Shown in pieces: positions 56,050-64,000 of a stretch of 64,000 nt of DNA; position 1 is the stretch's first letter; the number at the start of each line of letters is the position of its first letter. A model generated the notes under the pieces. It was not told the origin of the DNA, did not search any database, and saw only the letters and a list, made by a program, of their open reading frames with translations. The DNA comes from Flaveria trinervia (taxonomy: Eukaryota; Streptophyta; Magnoliopsida; Asterales; Asteraceae), in NCBI GenBank assembly GCA_025506515.1, contig CM046443.1, positions 43,796,649 through 43,860,648 on the forward strand, in the 5' to 3' direction. Made by a program: the position numbers and the translations under genes.

Positions 56050-59000
56050 AAATAAGTTTAAAGAAAAGCTGCTCAAGATTAATCATCCCAATAGCTGATA
56101 TAAGATATTTAAATCTTTGTTCATCAAAAGCTTTGGTGAATAGATTAACATATTGTTCATGTGTGCTAAGTTTGACTAGTTTGATTAATCCCTTTTCAAA
56201 GTTATCTCTATTTAAATGTTACCTGATGTTATTTGTTTTGTTCTTGAGTGTTGCATAGGATTCTCTGTAATAGAGGTAGCATTGTTGTTGTCTATATGGA
56301 AGAGAGTCTCTTTGAATTTGAATCCATAGTCCAGCATCTGATTTTGAATCCAAAGCACTTGAGCACAATAGCTAGCAGCAGCAACGTATTCAACTTCAGC
56401 AGTTGATGCAGACACACAGGCTTGTTTCTTCCATTCCCAAGAGACTATCCTTCCACCAAGGAACTGACATCCCCTCGATGTAGACTTTGCAGTAATATTG
56501 CAGCCACCATAGTCACTATCTATATATGCATACAGATTGAAATAATAATTCTTTGTATACCAAAGGCCAAGTGTTGGACCACCTTTAAGGTATCTCAAGA
56601 TTTTTTTGATGGTCACTAGGTGTGACATCTTGGGGTTGGCTTGATATCTTGCACAAATGCATGTGGCAAACATGATTTCAGGCATGTTAGCTATGAGGTA
56701 CATAAGAGACCCAATCATAGCCCTGTAAAGATGTTCATCCACACATTCCACTTCAAGATCAGGTCCAAAGGAGCGGTTTCTGGCTATGGGTGTCTTTGCA
56801 ACCTTACAATCAGTCATATTTAATCTTGTCGTGTACATACTTTGACTAACTTATAAAGATGCCACTGTCAACTTGCTTCACTTGAATTCCTAGAAAGAAA
56901 TTGAGTTCCCCCATGGCACTCAATTCAAATCTATTCTTCATCAGCCTCTCAAAGTCTTTATAGAGCTTTGGATTAGTTGACCCAATGATAATGTCATCTA
57001 TATATACTTGAACTAGAATTAAGTCATTTCATGTTCCTTTGATTAAGAGAGTTCCATCTATAGTACCTCTTCTGTAGCCATGCTGACAGATGTATTGAGA
57101 TTGAGTCTCATACCACTTCCTTAGAGCTTGGTGTAGCCCATAAAGAGCTTTATCAAGCTTGCAGACATAATCAGGATGATCAGGATCTGCAAAGCCAGGT
57201 GGTTGTTTGACATACACCTCTTTATCAATAACCCCATAAAGAAAAGCACACTTGACATCAAGCTGGTAGACCATGAAATACTTAGATGTAACAAAAGTTA
57301 GGAATATCCTGACAGCTACAAGTCTTGCCACAGGAGCAAAGACATCTATGTAGTAAATTCCTTCTTCTTGTGTGTATCCTTATAAAACTAGTATTGCCTT
57401 GTTTTTTTTATGACAAGTCCTTTATCATCTTTCTTATTCCTAAACACCCATTTGGTTCTTATGGTAGTCTTCCCTTGAGGAAGAGGACAAAAGTTTTAAA
57501 CCTTTTGCCTTTTGAATTGAAGCAGCTCCTCTTACATAGCTTCAACCCAACTTCCATCCTTTAAAGCCTCATCAACTTTCCTTGGCTCTATTTGGGATAA
57601 GAAACAAGAGTGGATACAAACATTTTCATCATGGGTTTGTCCTCTTATCCTTACCCCTGTATCAATATTTCCAATAATGTTTGTGGTGCGGTGAGACTTA
57701 TGGATCCTTAGTTGAGGGATCACAGCAAGTTAATTGGAGAGATCTAAATTAGAGAAGTTTAGATCTGGAAATGGAGATTCACCCACCACATCAGCACACT
57801 TATCAAGAGAGACTTAATCCAATAAGTGTGTGACATCATTAATGTTGTTTTCTATGGAGTGGTTGTCAGCATCAATAAATTCTTGATCATTTTCACCACC
57901 ACCATTTCCGATTACATTTGAAGTTCTTTCATTTGAGTTTTGTTCCCCTGGGCTGGAATTTGATGGCACCTCAGATGTATCAGCTAGATTTGACATGGTT
58001 GTGCTGATAGGAACTCCATCCGCAAGGTTAGTTACAACTAGAGCTGAAGCAGTGTGATTTGATGGTCTTCTCAGCTCAAATCTTGGATCAGGATCACATA
58101 TTGTAAAAAATATGTGTAAACCCTAAAACATGCTCACAAGATTTTTTAAAACAGTTTGTAACTAAATCAAGATCAAACAACCAATCTAGACCAGAACCTT
58201 TCACACTGGGAGTGTACTCATTGAAAGTCACATTGGTTGACTCCTCAACTACTCTAGTTCTAAGATTGTATACTCTATAAGCCTTAGCTTGAGAAAAGTA
58301 TCCAATAAAATTTCTATCATCTAATTTCTCATCAAACTTGGCTATTTGATCCTTGGTATTCAAGATTGTGTAGGGACATCCAAACGACTTGAGAAAACCA
58401 ATGAAATATTACCTCTTGTTCCAAAGTTCATAAGGATTCTTACCATGTGTATTAACTACTAAAACTCTATTTTGCACATAGCAAGCAGTGTTCAGTGCTT
58501 CTCCCTAAAAGGTGATAGGTAGTTTAGAGTCAGACAACATAGTTCTTGCAACTTTAATTAATGTCATGTTTCTCCCCTCAGCAACACCATTTTGCTAAGC
58601 AGTCCTAGGAGCATTATATTGTCTTGTAATACCCTTTACATCATAAAATGTATCAAGGATTTGGTTCACTAATCACATCTTATGGTTTTGACCTTGTGAT
58701 CACATTGATTTTCAATATTTCAGATGAAACTCTTTAAGATTTTAGGAGTCTTATCCTTAGTTCTAAGGAAGAAGACCCAAGTGAATCTTGTAAGGTCATC
58801 TGTGGTCACCAAACAATATGATGTTCTTCCTAGACTTATTACACTAGTGGGGCCAAAGAGATTCATATATAATAAGTGTAAGAGAGTAGTGATGAAGTTT
58901 CTTACTTTTGGCTTGTGAGATACCTTGTGTTGCTTTCCTTTGAGACATGCAACATATTGGTCATCACTTGTGAACTCTTTCTTGGCATTCCAGTTACCAA

Positions 59001-59480
59001 ATAATTCTTAATTAATTTATTCATGTTTTAAAGTTTACATGTCACATTCTTATATACTAGAAGAAAGACTCATCACTATTGGCTTTAGATAGAAAGCATG
59101 AAACTTCTCCTGAGAGAGTTGTTTCTTGCAAATCCATCTTGTATATGTTCCTTTTCCTAGGGGCTTTGAACAGGATACACTCATGAGGAATGACCACTCT
59201 GGGCTTGAGAACAATGCACTCATGCTCAGTAAAGAGCATATTATGACTCTGATCACAAAATTGAGATACACTCAAAAGATTGTATCCAAGCTCCTTTACA
59301 AAGTTTACCTTCTCAATGTTGAGCTTACCATTTGTGACCCTACCCCTTCCAGTAATGTAACCTCCAACATCTCCTCCAAAATAAACTGGCCCTCCATCAA
59401 TTTTCTCACAATTTTAAAGTAGCGACCCATTGCCTGTTATGTGCCTGGAACATTCACTATCAATGAGCCATACATTCTTG
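56050..59480 (-). pseudogene. SireB pol (protease, integrase, RT, RNase H; broken)
   Basis: The protease motif reads IDSECSRH (codons at 59450-59461) where copia has DSGAS. The integrase first-Asp motif reads YMNLFGP, with Asn at 58861-58863 replacing Asp. A later integrase piece lies at 58094-58363. RT at 57029-57331 has YFMVYQLDVKCAFLYG and the box YIDDIIIGS near 56985-57020. RNase H (56212-56838) has LYAYIDSDYGGCNITAKS and SASTAEVEYVAAASYCAQ. Many stops and frameshifts. Two catalytic sites are mutated, in keeping with its age. Lineage fits Sirevirus by RT wording and the downstream accessory gene. Confidence 0.85.
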
Positions 59481-59887
59481 TTTGTCTTGAGTTGTTCCTG
59501 CATAAAAGAGATGGTAAGTTACATTTAGAAACCAAGCCTTATTTGTCTTGGGCTTATCAAAAGAAATTGAAGACAATGAAACAGTAATTGATCCTACGGT
59601 TAGATTGGAAGGATCATTTGTTGATGTAGATGAAGAACTTCCAGTCACTTGGTCTTTATTTGGCTTTTATACCACCTTTGGAAGCTTAGACTCGACCTTC
59701 AACACTTCAGAAGCTTTGACAACTTTGGAATTATTAGAGACTAAACCTTCAGAAGATCTTGACAACACTACAGCATGGTTCAGTACTTCGGAAGTATTCC
59801 TTTCTTCCGAGACCAGCTTTTCTTCGAAGGCAAATTTTTGCTTGTCTTCTTCTTCATTTTGGAGCTTTCGAAAGGAAAAGAGTTTCC

Positions 59888-62223
59888 TTATGAAGCTTGC
59901 TTCTTCGTCAAATTCTCAAAAGTTTCTTTCTTGATCATATGGATGGTACTTATTGGATTGTAGAGACAATCCTTTGCAAGATGAAAAGCACTACCATACA
60001 TGACACAGTCTATTTTCTTCATTCTGAAAGTCTTCCTTTGGGAACAAGACTGAATTTGATCACTTTTCTTCTCCATCTTCATCTTTCCAAATGATGTGGT
60101 AATTATTTTAGGGTGAGAACTACCTTTGGAATTGGATGGTTCAGGTTGTGTAGCAGTGGTACACAACTGATCAGCCTTCTTCATGATGCTGGATGATTTG
60201 GATATAAACTAGAAGTCTTGGTACTAGAGTTCAAGTTTGAGACTTCAGTCTTAACTATTTCAAAACCTACAAAGATAAAGACTTGTTTCTGCATAGATCT
60301 AAAGGTGACCTTGATCTCTTGAGCCTTTTGTATTTCCGCTTGGCTTTTCTGATCAAGTTCTTTCTTCTAGACTTGGTCATCCTAACTCCTTTTCTCTCCT
60401 CAGGAGAGTAGTGACCCTTCTTAGGATGCTCTTCTTCACTCTTCTCAGAGACATCCTTCATTATCTCCTCTTCATCCTCTTCACTCTTGGGGTCTATGAA
60501 GGGAAGCTCATCTTCATAAGTTCCACACCTAGGAGATCATACAGACAAGATTGTGTGTGAAGGAGCTATCTTAGTAGATCCCAATCTCTGCTTATTTTGA
60601 TAACAAACTTTTGCATGTAGGGATGAGGATATTATGTTCTTGAAAGTCTCTTCTTCAACAACACATTTTTATGCCCTGGCTTTGATGATCACAAGCTTAA
60701 CCTGGCATTCAGTCAACTTAGTTATGAGGTCTTTGATTAGAGTCTTGTAGTTTGTACATTCATGTTTAAGAGTTGAAATGGTTTTCTCTAAATCATCTGT
60801 TTTAAGTTTGTAATCATTTTCAGCTCTTTGGAAATCAGATTTTAAGATATTTAAAGACTCAAGATCAGATTTCATCTTTAAGTTGTAGGGCCTATGTCTG
60901 TTAACTTTAGCAATGCATTCAGGGTACAGAGATGTTCCAATACCTTGGCTTCATCATGGTCAGCCATTAGTGCTTCGTTTGGATATGCGTCTTCCACCTG
61001 AAGGCTCCAGTCAAAACCTCCTTCTTTAACAGCAACTTTAGCTTGCTGCTTTGGCTTCTCATTTAGGTTGGCTTTATCAGTGTAGTTTGGGCTGGTTTGT
61101 GTTTGGCCACCACTTGTCCTTGGTGCCTTACACTCTCTAGCAAAGTGTCCCATTTGGTTACAGTTGTAACACTTTCTTTGCTTTTATCTAACCCAAACTT
61201 TCCATTGGCTGTATTGCTAGGAAACTTCCTTCCTGTCCACTTATGAGTGAGAAGAGCCACTTTCTGAACTATCTGCATATACTCCTGATCATCTGGATGG
61301 ATACAATCAAGATATTCAAGGGTGAAGAGAAATTTGTATGTGCTTTTATCAGAGGACACGAAGGCTTGTGAAGAGTTTGTCTCTTGGAATGGGCTTCCTA
61401 GAGTGTAGCTTTCTCTTGGTGTCTCCGGAAAGGTGATGAAAGGACCCTTTTATGAGTTGTTAGGGTATCAGATAAGATGAAGTTATGGTTCTCTGCAATC
61501 CCTTTCAACTACGTGAAGGGCTGAACTCAGTTGATTGCTGGAGTTAGTAGATGGACTTTACATATTCATCTCCATCTGGTATCCACTATGAATACCATAC
61601 AACTCTGTGAGAGTAAGAGTCTTAAGGTTTTCAGTTCTCTTGATAACAACACAATAATGTGTCCATTGTATAGGAAAAGAGGACATGAACTTCCTTACAA
61701 TAACTCTATTTTCAAGAGTTACTCCAACATCCATTAGAGTATCCATAATCTCAACATATCTTAAGTATTATTGATTCATGGTTTCACCTATTTTGAAGGT
61801 GAAGTTCTCAAACTACTACTTCAAGAGGTCCTTCTTGTTCTTTTTTGCTTCAGTGGACACATCATACATGAGCTTTAGTGCATCTCATAGTTGCTTTGCA
61901 GTTTTGCACTTCTTGAAGCCCCTGTATATAGAGTTTGAAATATTAGTTTGAAGGGCAATCATGGCTTTCTGATATATATCTATTGTCTTCCTATCTTCTT
62001 CATAATAGTTAGTCACTTTCTTTGGAATCATACCACCTCTAGCAGCCGCTGAAGAGGTGCTTGGTATGTGAGATCCTAAGACAACAGATTCCCACATCTT
62101 GGAGTCTTGAGACTTGATAAAGCCTTCCATTCTTTGGCACCAAGTATCAAAGTCTTCAAGAGTGATCAGTGGGGACTTTGTCATTCTTCCAGTTTCCATA
62201 TTAGCTTTAGTGAGAGCTGCCAT
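59888..62223 (-). pseudogene. SireB gag (broken)
   Basis: ATG at 62223 (MAALTKANMETGRMTK) is about 70 bases below the primer site. The capsid N-terminus reads ITLEDFDTWCQRMEGF (61885-62223), with further capsid pieces at 61558-61746 and 61063-61359. The knuckle CYNCNQMGHFAREC lies at 61130-61172, a coiled coil at 60669-60875 (KTDDLEKTISTLKHECTNY), a basic tract at 60267-60461 and a second, degenerate knuckle CVMYGSAFHLAKDC at 59966-60008, where Tyr replaces one Cys. The order knuckle, coiled coil, knuckle is the same as in the A family. Confidence 0.8.
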
Positions 62224-62295
62224 TTGAGATGTTAAGTATTGTGTGAGACTGAGGGATCTTAAGATGGCGAGATCTTACAATCAAGAGCCTGGGAC

Positions 62296-62307
62296 GCTCT
62301 GATACCA
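62296..62307 (-). other. Primer binding site of SireB
   Basis: The minus strand reads TGGTATCAGAGC two bases from the 5' LTR (62310) and is complementary to initiator tRNA-Met. Confidence 0.93.
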
Positions 62308-62309
62308 AT

Positions 62310-62953
62310 TGCAAGGCCATTTAATGGATGGTCAATACACTTAGTCTCATAATGAGGAGAGTGTTGGAATACTTAATAGATCAAATAGTGAACCAGAAAT
62401 TATATTATGATACTAAGAACATAAGCAAACAAGAGACAGAACTTTAAGAACAACAAAAAAGTAATAGTTTTCAAGATTGTAGTATATTGCTTCTCAAGTT
62501 CTTTTTACAAGTGTTACATATCAAGAAAGAAAGATACAAAGACTTAAGATACTTTATACTACATCCTACAGCTGGCCATACTTAGAAGGCCTTAATGTAT
62601 AGTTACAAAAGCATGGACCATTCACCAACTTGTATAAGTTGGTGAGTCATCAGAGTTGTAGCGAAAAGTTGGTCAACTTTATGAAAAGTACATCAGAGAA
62701 AGAATGTTCTTCAAAGCCATTGGAGGAAATATGTCTTCACTTCTTAGTCTTCAGAAGACTTTGTCTTTAAAGCTTCAAAAGACTTCATTTTTTGGCTTTA
62801 AAATATTGTCTTGGCTCTGCAATAGTTTACAGTTAGAATATTTTTGATGCAAGGTGTAAAACTTCCAAAGGAACTTCTTCTTTGAACTAAATGCATGCAT
62901 GCAGGAAATACTTGATCTGTTTTGGGTGCATCATCCTTTCAATAAGCCTTACA
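62310..62953 (-). repeat. 5' LTR of SireB (644 bp)
   Basis: The plus strand runs from TGCAAGGCC to AAGCCTTACA. It pairs with 13709-14517 but lacks about 150 bp of it. The TTCGAA palindromes are mostly mutated here (for example CTTTAAAG for CTTCGAAG near 62766). Confidence 0.88.
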
Positions 62954-64000
62954 CCTTATTCCCGAGAAGCCTCACAATTGGACATTCATAGCATAAAATC
63001 TTTGTAATCAAACATTTGCAACGGAAAAATCATATTTTTCATTTAAAACTTATATTCGTGTCAAACATCATATCATATTATTTACATTACAAAATTGCAT
63101 TTATATAAACATATATCCCAAAAAAATGGATGTTCGACTTGAATTGTCTTAGTAGCTTCCATGTCCATGCCTGCACCTCCCTGGTATCATCAATTACCTG
63201 CCAACTATTATGCATACAAGTCAGCGACGCTGAGTGATTTCTAGTTTTATAAGTAAAATACTTACATCTGATAAGAACATATACTTTTAAAACATGAGCA
63301 TTCATCAATACATACACCTCGATATAATTTTTTGTTATCGTTCATTCCTTTTGTTCTTTCATCGGTAGCTTTCACTATATTGATCAATGCCATGAGCTAG
63401 ACCCCTAATATTATGCATAAAGCTGGTGTTGTGCCAAGGCTTATAAATAAACCCCCATACATTATGCATGAAGATGACTACAGTATCGGGGTAAAGCGAC
63501 AAGGATCCCGTTTTGTTCGGTAAATCTCACGAAATAGATCCCTGAAGTGCATCCTCATACACTAGCTAAGCCGCACTTCAGTGAGCTAACAACAACATGG
63601 TTATGCACCTTCGTTCATGTTACATGCAAGACTTTCATTCATTCATTACCTTCCATTTTTCATCATCATTATCTTTCACTTTCATTACATATTACTTTAC
63701 TTATATTAAAGTAAGGACATTTCATAAAACTTTATCATTTTGAAAACAATTAAAACATGAAAAGATAACAAAACATATCACAACAAGTTGTGTGAGAACA
63801 TCATCTCGTGTGAGAACCTCCTTCCGCACGATAACCTTACTAAAGTCAACCCTTGCATAAGATGTCGCATCAGTAGTGCGAGAACTTACAAGTCACGTGA
63901 AAACATACATCTCGCATGAAAAGTTACCTGATTTGAAATCCATGGCAGCCTAAAATATCTAGCTTGCACGAGAACTTATGGATTTCCCACCTAAACCCAC
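62954..64000 (-). repeat. Tekay-type LTR, diverged family, running out of the window
   Basis: It contains CTGCCAACTATTATGCATACAAGTCAGCGACGCTGAGTGATTTCTAGTTTTA, shared in order with the Tekay1 LTR block at 2098-2153, and a tandem-like AGCTA..CGCACTTCAGTGAGCTAAC region resembling the solo LTR at 31750-31900. From about 63785 it becomes a loose minisatellite of GTGTGAGAAC/TGCGAGAAC words. No coding sequence is seen. Its start abuts SireB, but the matching half on the left of SireB is not certain. Confidence 0.6.

Larger units (their letters stand above)
13709..62953 (-). mobile_element. SireB: second Sirevirus family, split by two nested insertions
   Basis: Minus-strand order: 5' LTR (62310-62953), tRNA-Met primer site, gag (59888-62223), pol (56050-59480), TATA and accessory gene (from 55336), polypurine tract and 3' LTR (to 13709). 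The accessory gene runs 55336-54137, then 33521-32538, then 16121-14520. The gaps are SireA3 (target duplication AGTAC) and the solo LTR (GTCCA). The element itself is about 12.3 kb. The two LTRs differ by a ~150 bp indel and many substitutions, so it is the oldest element of the nest. A convincing target duplication was not found. The left LTR edge is either 13709 or 13720 because of an ~11 bp duplication-like difference. Confidence 0.85.

Overview
This window is repeat DNA from a plant nuclear genome, probably a dicot (the family cannot be fixed from sequence alone). I find no ordinary host gene, rRNA, tRNA, CRISPR or bacterial feature. Almost every base belongs to LTR retrotransposons nested in one another. 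Names used below: SireA1, SireA2 and SireA3 are three members of one Ty1/copia Sirevirus (SIRE/Maximus-like) family; SireB is a second, diverged Sirevirus family; Tekay1 is a Ty3/gypsy chromovirus; Angela1 is a copia element of the Angela/BARE type.

Layout. 1-10735 is the 3' part of SireA1 (+), split by Tekay1 (-, 1843-9150). 10736-12507 holds a decayed copia fragment, and 12508-13708 an AT-rich, LTR-like stretch. 13709-62953 is SireB (-), swollen to about 49 kb by insertions. Into its accessory gene went (i) a Tekay-type solo LTR (16127-32532, target duplication GTCCA), which itself received SireA2 (16908-31055, + strand, target duplication AAGTC), and (ii) SireA3 (33522-54131, - strand, target duplication AGTAC), whose pol gene then received Angela1 (40879-48978, - strand). 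62954-64000 is another Tekay-type LTR running out of the window. The order of events is therefore SireB first, then the solo LTR and SireA3, then SireA2 and Angela1.

Coding content is gag, pol and, in the Sireviruses, a large extra gene downstream of pol. All copies carry stops, frameshifts or deletions, so all are annotated as pseudogenes. Gag carries CCHC zinc knuckles and a coiled coil. Pol runs protease, integrase, reverse transcriptase, RNase H (copia order), or protease, RT, RNase H, integrase, chromodomain-like tail (Tekay). Primer sites match initiator tRNA-Met, and polypurine tracts lie next to the 3' LTRs.

The most interesting material is the Sirevirus accessory gene. Comparing SireA2 with SireA3 suggests it is a self-contained transcription unit. 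It has its own TATA box preceded by a cluster of CAGTCG..CGACTG palindromes, copying the LTR promoter layout. A 5'-UTR intron ends exactly at the ATG, and a second intron separates two coding exons; in SireA3 removing it restores one reading frame. The protein shows no signal peptide or membrane segment. It has acidic tracts, a nuclear-localisation-like basic cluster, a Ser/Thr/Pro-rich linker and a coiled coil, so 'envelope' looks like the wrong label. SireB repeats the same layout with a different palindrome (TTCGAA core). The pol-accessory spacer also holds a pair of identical-shape hairpins exactly 75 nt apart in both A copies. Frameshifts are very frequent even in young copies, so some may be assembly errors.
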